A stretch of 64,000 bases of DNA from the NCBI GenBank assembly GCA_963784065.1, contig CAWAQA010000009.1:372001-436000 (forward strand). Reading direction: 5' to 3'. Positions 1 through 8,560 of the stretch are shown here, one piece after another. The notes under the pieces were generated by a model. The model searched no databases and was not told where the DNA came from. It saw only the letters and a program-made list of their open reading frames with translations. Made by a program: the position numbers and the translations under genes. This stretch comes from CAWAQA01 sp963784065. Its GTDB lineage: Bacteria > Acidobacteriota > Vicinamibacteria > Vicinamibacterales > UBA2999. Position 1 is the stretch's first letter; each line of letters opens with the position of its first letter.

Positions 1-2168
1 CGCCGGGCCATCACGAATCCGAGCTGATAGGCGGCTTCCGCGTCGCCGCCGGCGGCCGCCGCGCCGAGCGCCGCGGACTGGTCGCCCTCGTCGAGCCGGC
101 TGTCGATCGCGCGCAGGTTGCCCAACGAGCCGCGGCGCCCCTGGAGCACTGCCTGCCTGAACGCATCGTGCGCCTCTTGCAATCGGCCTTGCTCCTCGAG
201 CAGGCAGCCGAGGCTGTGCAACGCATCGAGCTCGCCGCGCCTGGCGCCTCGACGCCACGCCGCTTCCGCGCTGCCGACATCGCCGCGATCGCGCAGGGTG
301 ATACCCAGGTAGGTCGCGGCGTTGCCGGCGCCGCGCGCTTCGGCACGGCGCAGCGCGGCCTCGGCCACTTCGAGCTCCCCCACTTGGTACGTGAGAATGC
401 CCAGGTTGAGCGCCGCCTGCGGATGGCCGCGCTGGTCGGCACGTCGAAAGGCGGCCAGCGCCTCCGCACGCTGACCCTGCTCTTCGGCGATCAGTCCCAG
501 ATTGAACGCGCCGGGTGCGTTGCCGCGCTCGTCGGCGCGCTCGAACGCTGCCACGGCCTCGTCCAGGTCACCGCGGTCCTTGAGCAGTGTGCCCAGATCG
601 TTGGCCGCGTCGCCGTCGCCCAGGCCGTCTGCGATCCGGTATTCGGCTTCGGCGGCGCCGGCATGGCCCTGCTCTTCGAGCATGCGGCCGATCAGCCCAT
701 GGCCCTGGGCGGCGAGCCGCTGATCCGTCGCGCGCGCGACCACGCGGAAATACTGTTCGGCCTGATCGAACTGGCCAGCCTCCCACGCGTGCAGCCCGCG
801 CTGGAGCGGTTGCTGATCCTGCGTCCGCGACGCTTCTGCTTCCGCAGGCGGCGGTGGCGGCGTCCACGACGAGGCGTCCCCGGCGGTCGCTGACTCGATC
901 AGGTCCCACAACGCCGCGAACACCGCCAGCTCGCGGCCCGGATCTGCCTCCGGGCGGGCATCCGCCAGTTGAAGCTCGTAGCCAGCGCTTTCCGCCGCTG
1001 CCGCGATCTGGCGGGCGATCGGTCCGGCGCGCCGGCCGCTGCTCAGGCGGCCGTTGAGATACCAGACCCGGATCGCGTGCGACGGATGCTTCTGCGGCGA
1101 ACCCGACATGCGCTGCAGGTCGCCGACTCGCTCGCCGCTGACGAAATGCGCGCGCTCGTTGGCTGCGCACCATAACGTCGCCGCCTCGAGCAGCGGCTCG
1201 CGCAGCGACTCCTCGATGACCTGGACCGCAAAGACGTCGGCGGCGAGCTCGAACGACGATTGGGTGCCGACGAAGTCGACGAAGTTCTCTACCCCGTCGG
1301 CGGCGCCAATGCGCGACGTGAAGAACTCGGACAGAGCTATCTCGTCCTCCGTGCCGCGGTAGCCGATCACGTTGTGGCCGAGCGCGACGTGCCCGATCTC
1401 GTGCAGCGCGACGAAGCTCAGGGTGATCAGCGCGAGGAAGTCGGCGTCGATCGGCGACGCGGCGAGCCGGCTGTGCCGGCCGTGGGCGTAGGCCGGGTCC
1501 CAGCCATCGCGGGTGGCGTGCCGGATCGCGCGCAGCATCATCTGCGTCAGATAGTGGGCCAGGTTGTGACGCGCCAGCCCTGGCCGCACGCGCTCCGCAG
1601 CAAAGCTGACCATCTCGAAGAGCAGCGCGCGCAACGCGTCCGGACTGCGCTCGGCCGCCAGGAGCTCGCCGATGGTCATGCCCGGCAGCTGATCCCCGCG
1701 CATCGTCATCCACGCCAGGAGCACATGCTGCGGCGGCTGTTCCTCGATAGCCGTCAGGTCGGCCAGCGCCAGCTGATTGAGGCGCGCGCAGCAGCTCACC
1801 GTTCGCGCGAAGAGCTCGATCGCGTCCAGCATGCCGGACGTGACAAACGCGGCGCGCCGACGGCGGTCCTCGAGGCTCCGCGCGTCGAGCACCGCGGTGC
1901 CGGGAAAGACGATGGGCAGACGCTTGAGATCCGGGGGGAGCGCGGCGTGCTCGAGCAGAAGCGGCAGAAAGGCGCGCAGCCGATGGGTCAGGTCGCGCCG
2001 ATCTTCATCCAGGACGGGACTGGCCGGCATGCCCGGCGGGCGTGGCGCCAGCCGCGCATAGAGCGCGAGGAGGTCCGACGCATCCGGTTGCTCGACAGCC
2101 GGCGTGGGCGTGGAGGCGTAGAGCTTGAAGAGCGCCGAGTGCGCGCCGAGCGGGTTGTAGACGAACAC
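1..2168 (-). CDS. HEIGH zinc metallopeptidase with TPR/Sel1-like repeats (C-terminus beyond left edge)
   Basis: The frame is open from a GTG at 2168 to the left edge, about 722 codons. A GAGG ribosome-binding site lies 7 bases upstream of the GTG. A gluzincin-type motif HEIGH falls at residues 256-260 inside a hydrophobic stretch, and about 50 residues later FELAADVFA supplies an E-x-x-A-D third-ligand motif. From about residue 460 to the edge there are degenerate ~33-residue helical repeats of the pattern A-x-x-x-L-G-x-L-x-x-x-x-G-x-x-x-x-A, as in TPR/Sel1 proteins. No signal peptide is seen, so it is probably cytoplasmic. The gene sits 9 bases after a small membrane-protein gene, so the two are probably cotranscribed. 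A peptidase role with repeat-mediated target recognition is inferred; the exact family is not known. Confidence 0.8.
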   Translation of the reverse strand, partial: MFVYNPLGAHSALFKLYASTPTPAVEQPDASDLLALYARLAPRPPGMPASPVLDEDRRDLTHRLRAFLPLLLEHAALPPDLKRLPIVFPGTAVLDARSLEDRRRRAAFVTSGMLDAIELFARTVSCCARLNQLALADLTAIEEQPPQHVLLAWMTMRGDQLPGMTIGELLAAERSPDALRALLFEMVSFAAERVRPGLARHNLAHYLTQMMLRAIRHATRDGWDPAYAHGRHSRLAASPIDADFLALITLSFVALHEIGHVALGHNVIGYRGTEDEIALSEFFTSRIGAADGVENFVDFVGTQSSFELAADVFAVQVIEESLREPLLEAATLWCAANERAHFVSGERVGDLQRMSGSPQKHPSHAIRVWYLNGRLSSGRRAGPIARQIAAAAESAGYELQLADARPEADPGRELAVFAALWDLIESATAGDASSWTPPPPPAEAEASRTQDQQPLQRGLHAWEAGQFDQAEQYFRVVARATDQRLAAQGHGLIGRMLEEQGHAGAAEAEYRIADGLGDGDAANDLGTLLKDRGDLDEAVAAFERADERGNAPGAFNLGLIAEEQGQRAEALAAFRRADQRGHPQAALNLGILTYQVGELEVAEAALRRAEARGAGNAATYLGITLRDRGDVGSAEAAWRRGARRGELDALHSLGCLLEEQGRLQEAHDAFRQAVLQGRRGSLGNLRAIDSRLDEGDQSAALGAAAAGGDAEAAYQLGFVMAR

Positions 2169-2177
2169 GGATCGACC

Positions 2178-2504
2178 TCAGTCCGCCGTCCGCGTTGGCT
2201 CCACGACCTTTCCGTCCACCGTCGCGCGGACGCCCGGCTTGCTCAGCAAACGATCCTTCAGGTAGGCGATCAGCAGCGCGCTGCTGGTGCTGGTCACGAT
2301 GGTCATGATCCCCTGCAGCACGAACGCGGTGCTGTCGAAGCCGCTGGATTTGATCACGGACGCGTTCTTCAGCACCATGCCCTGGCCGAGGTCGATCTCC
2401 TCCGCCTGCAGGTCGCCCATGACGCCCAGCACATCGCGCAGGTCTTCGAGGGATGTGGCGCTGATCTCGATCGCATGCGACCCGCCATCGGTCATGGCGC
2501 GCAT
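2178..2504 (-). CDS. Small protein with one hydrophobic segment, possible effector-associated component
   Basis: About 108 residues from ATG 2504; an alternative ATG lies three codons later at 2495. The N-terminal half is soluble and Leu/Glu/Asp-rich. The middle has a hydrophobic stretch of about 20 residues rich in Ile, Val, Thr and Ala, followed by a basic YLKDRL segment and a short beta-like tail ending VDGKVVEPTRTAD. This layout (helical head, membrane-like segment, short C-terminal strand region) resembles the small 'effector-associated constant component' proteins of bacterial conflict systems, but that is analogy only. The stop is 9 bases before the GTG of the HEIGH peptidase, so the pair probably works together. 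Confidence 0.65.
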   Translation of the reverse strand: MRAMTDGGSHAIEISATSLEDLRDVLGVMGDLQAEEIDLGQGMVLKNASVIKSSGFDSTAFVLQGIMTIVTSTSSALLIAYLKDRLLSKPGVRATVDGKVVEPTRTAD

Positions 2505-2536
2505 TAAACCACGGAACGTTCGTTGGGCAATGCGAT

Positions 2537-2650
2537 CCGCCTTCGTTCGTCGGTGCGAATCCGGCTTCGGTTGTCGGTGCAACCGGCTTCGTTGTCGGTG
2601 CGACCCGGCTTCGTCGTCGGTGCAATCCGGCTTCGGTCGTCGGTGCAAAC
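2537..2650. repeat. Tandem ~22-bp direct repeat, about five copies
   Basis: Five adjacent, imperfect copies of a 22-24-bp unit with consensus CCGGCTTCGTCGTCGGTGCA plus two variable bases. The copies abut directly with no unique spacers, so this is a minisatellite and not a CRISPR array. It lies just upstream of the small membrane-protein gene, in its promoter/leader region. Confidence 0.85.
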
Positions 2651-2679
2651 CAGCAGGCGGCAGAGCAAGACCGCCTCTG

Positions 2680-2718
2680 TGTCTCGGTGTCTCTGTGTCT
2701 CTGTGTCTCTGTGGTTCG
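2680..2718. repeat. Octamer repeat GTGTCTCT
   Basis: Around four copies of the octamer GTGTCTCT, one with a single substitution, giving a strand-asymmetric pyrimidine/G run. It sits between the 22-bp repeat array and the lipoprotein gene, in an otherwise non-coding stretch of about 250 bases (2505-2757). Confidence 0.8.
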
Positions 2719-2757
2719 TGATCGTAATCGCCCTGCCCGAATTACGTCGAGGGCGAT

Positions 2758-3183
2758 TCAGTCCAGCTCCGTGGGGTTCTCGACGGGGCTGCCGAAGAGT
2801 GCCTCTTCGACGGTGAACGACCAATCGAGGTTGGCCGACTCGACCAGTATGTAGTAAGCGCGCGGATCCTCGGCCGCGTAGACGGTGCCCTCTCCAGCGC
2901 CTTGTTCGTCCACGGTCTCCTGGAGGGCGCGTCCGCTGATGGCGCTCGCAAGGATCAGCCGAAACGTTCCAGCGCCCGCGGGGGCTTCATTCTTCGTCCG
3001 CCAGTGCATCCGCAGCGCGCCAGTCAGGCCGATGAACGATTCCGTCTGAGCGTTTCCGCGGCCGGACCACTCGCCGAGGTTCTTCCAGACCACGACTTCC
3101 TTCTGGACAGGTTCAGCTGACGGCGCCCCGCAGGCGCTCGTCAGCAGCGCGGCCGCAACCGGCACGGCCGTAGCGAATCGGGT
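2758..3183 (-). CDS. Small predicted lipoprotein, unknown function
   Basis: 141 residues from ATG 3183. The N-terminus MTRFATAVPVAAALLTSACG is a short lipoprotein-type signal with Cys after LTSA, which explains choosing this start rather than the upstream GTG at 3216. The mature part has alternating hydrophobic and polar residues suggesting a beta-sandwich (WRTKNEAPAGAGTFRLILAS, then YYILVESANLDWSFTVEEA). It runs divergently from the molybdenum hydroxylase operon. I do not recognise the family. Confidence 0.75.
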   Translation of the reverse strand, partial: TRFATAVPVAAALLTSACGAPSAEPVQKEVVVWKNLGEWSGRGNAQTESFIGLTGALRMHWRTKNEAPAGAGTFRLILASAISGRALQETVDEQGAGEGTVYAAEDPRAYYILVESANLDWSFTVEEALFGSPVENPTELD

Positions 3184-3422
3184 CATCCACCGGCGTGCGA
3201 GAACGCAATTCGCCACGTCCGGGCATTGTAGCGTGAAGCATTTGGCGTGCCTCCACCGCTCCAGTCCCGGAAATTCGTTGCATGAGTCGCGCAGAAGGGG
3301 GCGCCGGACAGGCGTCAGTAATCCTTGCGGCTACGGGTGGGTTGGCGCTATCTTCTGCATCGTTCGCGTTCACCCGCCCGGACACTCACGCATCGAGTGG
3401 CCTGCTCATGGAAGACAAGACG

Positions 3423-4040
3423 ATGACTGATGACACTCCCAAGAACGTCTCACGGCGCAATTTCATCAAGGGCGTTGTCGCCTCGGGAGCGGCGGTGTCG
3501 ACGGCAGGCTACTTGTGGCGCTCGTCGGCGCTGCTCGGCCAGCAGCCATCGGCGCCTGGCAGCGTCGAGCGTCTGATTACGCTGAACGTCAACGGCCAGG
3601 ATCGGCGCGTCGACGTCCTGAAGCAGGAAACGCTGTCCACGACGCTGCGCTACAAGCTGGGACTCACCGGCACCAAACTGGGATGCGACCGCGCGGAATG
3701 CGGCGCGTGCACCGTCCTCGTCGACGACGTGCCGCGTTATTCCTGCTCCGTCCTGACCCACGCCGTGCGCGGCAGGAAGATCGTCACCATCGAGGGACTG
3801 GCCGCCGCCGACGGGACGCTGCACCCGGTGCAGCAAGGCGTGATCGACGAGCAGGGCTTCCAGTGCGCGTTCTGCATGTCGGGATTCGTGATGGCCGCCG
3901 TCGGCTTTCTCAAGACGAATCCGAATCCGACGCGTAAGCAACTGGCGCATGGGATTTCCGGCAACCTGTGCCGGTGTCAGGACTACGACAAGATTCTCAC
4001 CGCGTTCATGCGCGGTGCTGAGAACATGCGGAAGGCGTGA
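3423..4040 (+). CDS. Tat-exported [2Fe-2S] subunit of a molybdenum hydroxylase
   Basis: 205 residues. The N-terminus carries a twin-arginine motif SRRNFIKG followed by a hydrophobic stretch, so the complex is periplasmic. Two cluster motifs are visible: GCDRAECGACTVLVD with a later SCSVL (plant-type ferredoxin cluster), and FQCAFCMSGF with GNLCRCQDY (second [2Fe-2S] cluster of the xanthine oxidase family). Start 3423 is chosen because GGAAGA lies about 8 bases upstream; ATG 3408 is the alternative. The length suits a CoxS/PaoA-type small subunit. Its stop is three bases before the large-subunit ATG. It passes electrons from the molybdenum centre to the FAD subunit. Confidence 0.93.
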   Translation: MTDDTPKNVSRRNFIKGVVASGAAVSTAGYLWRSSALLGQQPSAPGSVERLITLNVNGQDRRVDVLKQETLSTTLRYKLGLTGTKLGCDRAECGACTVLVDDVPRYSCSVLTHAVRGRKIVTIEGLAAADGTLHPVQQGVIDEQGFQCAFCMSGFVMAAVGFLKTNPNPTRKQLAHGISGNLCRCQDYDKILTAFMRGAENMRKA

Positions 4041-4042
4041 TC

Positions 4043-6562
4043 ATGGCTGAACAGAAGCTCGTGGGACAGAACTACACCGTTCCCGACCTGGTCGCGAAGG
4101 TCACCGGGAAGGCCAAGTACGCCGAGGATTTCCGCGCGGAGGGCATGCTCTTCGCCAAGCTCCTCCTGAGTCCCCTCCCCCACGCGCGCGTGACGCGCCT
4201 CGACGTGAGCGCGGCGCTGGCGATGCCCGGCGTCAAGGCGGTTGTGACCGCCGACGATCTTCCGGCGCCGGCTGACGCCGTGAACGACAACGGCCAGTTG
4301 ATCCTCGCCAACCTCGAGGGCGAAGTGGCGCTGACGAAGGAGCCGGTCTACCAGGGCCAGCCGATCCTGGCCGTGGCCGCGGTCGACGAGGTCACCGCCG
4401 CCGACGCGATCGAAAGAATCGAGATCGAGTTCGAGCCGCTGCCCTTCACGGTCGATCCGCTGGTGACCCTGCGTCCCGGCGGCCCGAACGCCAGGACCAA
4501 GGGCAACTACTGGTTCATCCCGCCGCCGGCCGCGGCGGGACAGCCCGCAACCGCACCAAATCCAGGGCAGAGCCCGCCTCGTCCCGAGATCCGCGAGGTG
4601 AAATGGACCGCGGCGGAGCTGGCAGAGGCCGACGCCGGCCGCTTGCCGATGATGGAGGATGCGCCGGAAAAGTGGGCGTACGGCGATCTCGAGGCCGGCT
4701 TCAAGGAGGCCGCGCTCGTGCTCGACGAAACGTTCGTCACGCCCGACACCAGCCACCAGACGCTGGAGACCCGGACCGTGATGGCGTACTGGCAGAACGG
4801 CAAGGTCCACGTCTACACGGGCTCGCAGAGCACCGCCCAGACCGTCCTCGGCGTCTCGCGATGGCTCGGTATCCCGACCGACCAGGTTGTCGTCGTCAGC
4901 GAGTACACGGGTGGAGGATTCGGCAGCAAGATCACCGGCGCGATCTCGCTGGTCATCCCGGCGCTCCTCGCGAAAAAGGCGAATGCCCCGGTGATGATGC
5001 GGGTGAGCCGCGAGGAAGAGCACTACATCGGCCGTGCGCGGCCGGGCGTGCGCGGCCGGATGAAGGTCGGGTTCACGAAGGACGGGCGCATCACCGCCCT
5101 CGACATGTGCTCGGTCGGCGACAACGGTCCGTTCGAGCGTCAGGGGGATGTGAACAACACCGGCGTGATCGCCTCGCTGATGTATCAGCCGGCGGCGATG
5201 CGCTTCCGCGGCATCTCGGTCCTGACGAACACGCCGCCACGAGGCCCGCAGAGTCAGCCGGGAGGCACGCAGTCACACATGCTCATGGAGCCGGTGATCG
5301 CGAAAGCCGCGCGCAAGCTCGGGATCGATCAGGTGGCCATTCGCCGCATCAACGCGCCGGAAGGCAAGGCGCTGTTCGGCCCTCCGGGCGGGCCCAAGGC
5401 GGTGCGGCAATACGTCACCAGCGCGTTCGTCAAGGAGACGCTGGACAAGGGCGCCGAGCTGTTCAGGTGGGACGAGCGCAAGGCGCAGAGCGGCCAGCGA
5501 AACGGCTCGAAGGTGCGCGGCGTCGGCGTCGCCCTGAGCACGTACAGTGCGGGATCGGTGGGGTTCGACGGCCTCATCGTGCTCAAGCCCGACGGACGAC
5601 TCTACATTCAGTCGGGGATCGGCAATCACGGCACCGGATCGGTCAGCGACTGCCACCGCGTGTCGGCCGAGCTCCTCGGCGTGCCATGGGAGAAGGTGGA
5701 GGTCACCTGGGGCGACACGGCGAAACACCTCCCGTGGACCTGCAACAGCGGCGGCAGCCAGACGATTCACGCCATGACCCGCGCGGCGCACGCGGCGGGG
5801 ATGGACGCACGGAAGAAGCTGCAGGAGATCGCGGCGAAAGACCTCGGTGGGCGGCCCGAGGACTACGAGGTGGCGAACGAGCGCGTCTCCCGGAAAGGCG
5901 GCGGCGCCGGAATGACGCTGGCGAAGGCGGCCCAGCGCGCGCTGGAGCTCGGTGGCGCGTACGACGGCCATGAGCTGCCGAAGGACATCAACAGGTTCAC
6001 CACCGCGTCCGCGACGGCGCTCGCCGGCCAGGGCCTGATGGGCGTGGCGAAGGACACCTACCCGCGCGACGGACAGTCACGCTCCTACGTCGCCGGGTTT
6101 GCCGAAGTAGAAATCGACGTCGAGACCGGGAAGTACTACGTGCTGGATTATCTGGCCGTGGCTGATGTCGGGACCGTGATTCACCCGCGCAACGTCGGTG
6201 GCCAGATTCTCGGCCGCTCGATGCTGGGCATCGGGCATGCCATCGGCCAGAAGTGGGTGTACGACCAGCAGTACGGCGTGGCGCTCGCCAGGCGATTCCA
6301 TCACAACCGGCCGCCGTCGATCCTCGATGCGCCGGAGCGCATGGCGTGGGCCACCGTGGATCTGCCCGATCCGGAAACGCCGGTCGGCGCGCGCGGCATC
6401 GGGGAACCGCCGGTCGGCGCCGGCGCCTGCGCCGTGCTGAACGCGATCAGCGATGCGCTCGGCGACGAAATCTTCCAGCGCGCGCCGGTGACGCTCGACA
6501 TGATTCTGACGGCGCTTGAAGCGGGCCGGCCGACCACCGAGCCCCTCACGGCCCACATCTAG
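4043..6562 (+). CDS. Molybdopterin-binding large subunit of xanthine dehydrogenase-family hydroxylase
   Basis: 839 residues, intact. GGAAGG lies 7 bases before ATG 4043; a GTG at 4037 is in frame but less well placed. The N-terminal a/b-hammerhead domain (VTGKAKYAEDF...) is followed by the Moco-binding domains, with GGGFGSKI near residue 295 and the C-terminal RGIGEPPVGAG carrying the catalytic-type Glu. No signal peptide is seen, so export by hitch-hiking on the Tat-tagged small subunit is inferred, as in periplasmic aldehyde oxidoreductases. A Pro-rich insertion around residues 150-185 (PPPAAAGQPATAPNPGQSPP) is unusual. The substrate cannot be read from the sequence: aldehyde, N-heterocycle or aromatic hydroxylation are all possible. 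Confidence 0.93.
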   Translation: MAEQKLVGQNYTVPDLVAKVTGKAKYAEDFRAEGMLFAKLLLSPLPHARVTRLDVSAALAMPGVKAVVTADDLPAPADAVNDNGQLILANLEGEVALTKEPVYQGQPILAVAAVDEVTAADAIERIEIEFEPLPFTVDPLVTLRPGGPNARTKGNYWFIPPPAAAGQPATAPNPGQSPPRPEIREVKWTAAELAEADAGRLPMMEDAPEKWAYGDLEAGFKEAALVLDETFVTPDTSHQTLETRTVMAYWQNGKVHVYTGSQSTAQTVLGVSRWLGIPTDQVVVVSEYTGGGFGSKITGAISLVIPALLAKKANAPVMMRVSREEEHYIGRARPGVRGRMKVGFTKDGRITALDMCSVGDNGPFERQGDVNNTGVIASLMYQPAAMRFRGISVLTNTPPRGPQSQPGGTQSHMLMEPVIAKAARKLGIDQVAIRRINAPEGKALFGPPGGPKAVRQYVTSAFVKETLDKGAELFRWDERKAQSGQRNGSKVRGVGVALSTYSAGSVGFDGLIVLKPDGRLYIQSGIGNHGTGSVSDCHRVSAELLGVPWEKVEVTWGDTAKHLPWTCNSGGSQTIHAMTRAAHAAGMDARKKLQEIAAKDLGGRPEDYEVANERVSRKGGGAGMTLAKAAQRALELGGAYDGHELPKDINRFTTASATALAGQGLMGVAKDTYPRDGQSRSYVAGFAEVEIDVETGKYYVLDYLAVADVGTVIHPRNVGGQILGRSMLGIGHAIGQKWVYDQQYGVALARRFHHNRPPSILDAPERMAWATVDLPDPETPVGARGIGEPPVGAGACAVLNAISDALGDEIFQRAPVTLDMILTALEAGRPTTEPLTAHI

Positions 6563-6577
6563 GAGAAGGAGAACATC

Positions 6578-7586
6578 ATGGCCGTGATTCACGACGTGAT
6601 GCCGGCATTCGAGCTCTTTCAGCCGGCGAGCATCGGTGACGTGGTGAGCCTCCTGGACCGTCATGGCGCGAACGCCCTGGTGATGGCGGGCGGGATGGAT
6701 TCCTTCGATTGGCTGAAGGATCGGATCAGGCGCCCGGGTATCGTCATCGATCTGAGCCAGATCGAGAGCCTGCGCGGCATCAAGGCCTTGAACGATGGCC
6801 TGGAGATCGCGCGCGGGCACGACGCTCACCGAGGTCGTGCGCCATCCGCTGGTGCGTGAACGCTTCGGCTTGCTGGCCGAGGCCGCCGAGCTGGTCGCGT
6901 CGCCGCAGATCCGCAACCAGGGGACCATCGGCGGCAACGTGACACAGGACACGCGCTGCTGGTATTACCGGGCCGGGTGGTCGTGCTACCGGGCGGGCGG
7001 CAACATCTGTTATGCCGACACGCCGACCGCGATCAATCGTGAGCACGCCATCCTGGACGCCGACCGCTGCGTGGCGGTGAACCCCTCCGACACCGCACCG
7101 GCACTGGTCGCGCTCGAGGCCCAGATGGTCATCCAGAGCGCGCGCGGCGAGCGCGTCGTCAACGCCGAGGATTACTTCATCGGCCCGGGCGTCGACATCA
7201 CACGCATGACGGTGCTGGCGCCCGACGAGCTGCTGACGGCGATTCGGATTCCGGCGACGTGGGCCGGCGCGCAGTTCTACTTCGAGAAGGTGCGCGACCG
7301 CAACGTGTGGGACTTCCCCCTGCTCAACGTCGCGTCCGCGGCCAGGTTCTCCGGCTCGAACATCGATCGCATCAGCATCGTGGTCAACGCCGCGGCGGCG
7401 CGGCCGCTGCGCCTGCGCGCGGTGGAGGCGGCGATTGCCGGCAAGCCCCGGGATGAGCAGACGGCGGAGTTCGCCGGTCAGATGGCCGTCCAGGGTGCGC
7501 AGGCGCTGCGGCACAACGGCTACAAGATCCCCTTGATGCGCAACCTCGTGAAACGGGCCATTCGCGGCGACGGGACTGGCGCGTGA
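6578..7586 (+). CDS. FAD-binding subunit of molybdenum hydroxylase with extra Cys cluster (one frameshift)
   Basis: The N-terminal frame reads to ...LNDGLEIA and the rest continues from AGTTLTEVVRHP in another frame. The shift (net +1 base) lies at about 6816-6826 in a GC-repeat. Reconstructed length is about 335 residues. It has the CoxM-type FAD fold, with GNVTQDTRCWYY near the middle. It also carries four cysteines in the arrangement C-x8-C-x7-C-x19-C (TRCWYYRAGWSC...GNICYAD...DADRC), matching the position of the extra [4Fe-4S] cluster known in 4-hydroxybenzoyl-CoA reductase beta and PaoB-type subunits. AGGAGAAGGAGA precedes ATG 6578. The gene order (2Fe-2S, Moco, FAD) differs from paoABC. 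Confidence 0.88.
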
Positions 7587-7590
7587 CCGT

Positions 7591-7688
7591 CGGGCCGGCT
7601 GAAGCCGGCCCCCACGACGCGTGAGTACGTAGGGGCCGGCTTCAGCCGGCCCGGCGCCAGTACGTAGGGGCCGGCTTCAGCCGGCCCG
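7591..7688. repeat. Three GGCCGGCTTCAGCCGGCC palindromes (REP-like)
   Basis: Three near-perfect palindromes at 7593-7612, 7633-7652 and 7669-7686. The second and third are preceded by TACGTAGG and the first is inverted. They fill the gap between the FAD subunit and the cytochrome b gene and could fold into stable hairpins in RNA. The same element recurs at other intergenic sites in the window. Confidence 0.9.
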
Positions 7689-7720
7689 ACCTCGGACCAT
7701 TGACAGGCGGAGGGTGACAC

Positions 7721-8560
7721 ATGGATTTCGTAAAGTGGGGCCTGAATCCCTGGGGACAGAACATCCTCACCCACGTCTCCTGGACGCTGTTCTGGGCTTC
7801 TCTCTTCGCCGGCCTGATGTTCCTCGCGGCGCATGCGAGCTACATGCTGCTGTCGGCGCATCGCAAGCGGTCCGCGGCCGAGACCGACAGGATGGAAGCG
7901 GCCCACGCGAACCTGCCCCCGCGGATCGAACGGCATTCGCTGATGGCGAGGCTGTTTCATTGGGTCATGGCCGCCGCGATGTTCGTGCTGCTGTTCACCT
8001 CTTTCCTGCCGGTCATCGGGGTGCAGTTTGCCTGGGTCACGTGGCACTGGATCGCCGGTCTCGTGCTGGCGGGATCGATCGTCTTCCACATCATCCACGC
8101 GTCCTTCTGGCTCGACTTCTGGTCGATTTGGGTTGGTCCCAAGGACATCCCCGAGATGAAGGCCGAAATGATGCGTGAGCTGGGGCGCGAGGCGTCCGGG
8201 CCGAAGCCAGGCAAGTATCCGCTCGGCAACCGCCTGTATCACGCGGCGATCGTGGTGGCCGCGCTCTCGGCCGTGACGACCGGAGTCGTGATGATGTCGC
8301 GCGTGCGGACGCCGTTCTTCACGCGGAACCCATATCTCTTCAGCGACGTGACCTGGGGTGTGACGTACGTGACGCACGGTCTGGCCGGCGTGGGCCTCGT
8401 CGGCCTCGTCATCGCCCACGTGTACTTCGCCGTGCGGCCCGAGAAGTGGTGGATCACCAAGTCGATGGTCCTCGGCTGGATTACGCGGCGGCAGTACCTC
8501 GAACATCACGAGCCGGAGCGCTGGCCCGTCGCCGCGAACCCGCCGACGAGCCGGATGTGA
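7721..8560 (+). CDS. Membrane cytochrome b (formate dehydrogenase gamma / cytochrome b561-like)
   Basis: 279 residues, intact. GGCGGAGGG precedes ATG 7721. About five hydrophobic segments are seen, at residues ~20-45, 80-100, 108-130, 175-195 and 215-235. Candidate haem-ligand histidines lie in helices: ARLFHWVMA, TWHWIAG, VFHIIHASFW and THGLAGVGLVGLVIAHVYF. The layout fits the di-haem cytochrome b subunit of periplasmic dehydrogenases. Downstream of the hydroxylase subunits, it probably carries electrons from the periplasmic enzyme into the quinone pool. Its last codons overlap the next gene (ATGTGA). Confidence 0.87.
   Translation: MDFVKWGLNPWGQNILTHVSWTLFWASLFAGLMFLAAHASYMLLSAHRKRSAAETDRMEAAHANLPPRIERHSLMARLFHWVMAAAMFVLLFTSFLPVIGVQFAWVTWHWIAGLVLAGSIVFHIIHASFWLDFWSIWVGPKDIPEMKAEMMRELGREASGPKPGKYPLGNRLYHAAIVVAALSAVTTGVVMMSRVRTPFFTRNPYLFSDVTWGVTYVTHGLAGVGLVGLVIAHVYFAVRPEKWWITKSMVLGWITRRQYLEHHEPERWPVAANPPTSRM

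Noticed and set aside
568..1713. Long minus-strand frame of 381 residues
   Set aside because: Arg/Gly-rich shadow of the HEIGH peptidase frame; the real frame is offset and shows HEIGH and helical repeats.
1260..2507. Plus-strand frame of 415 residues
   Set aside because: Antisense shadow of the peptidase and the small membrane gene; composition rich in His/Arg/Gln without domains.
2537..2650. CRISPR array
   Set aside because: The 22-bp copies are contiguous and degenerate, with no spacers; no cas genes in the window.
4603..5973. Plus-strand frame of 456 residues within the Moco subunit
   Set aside because: Out-of-frame shadow of a recognised, intact Moco subunit.
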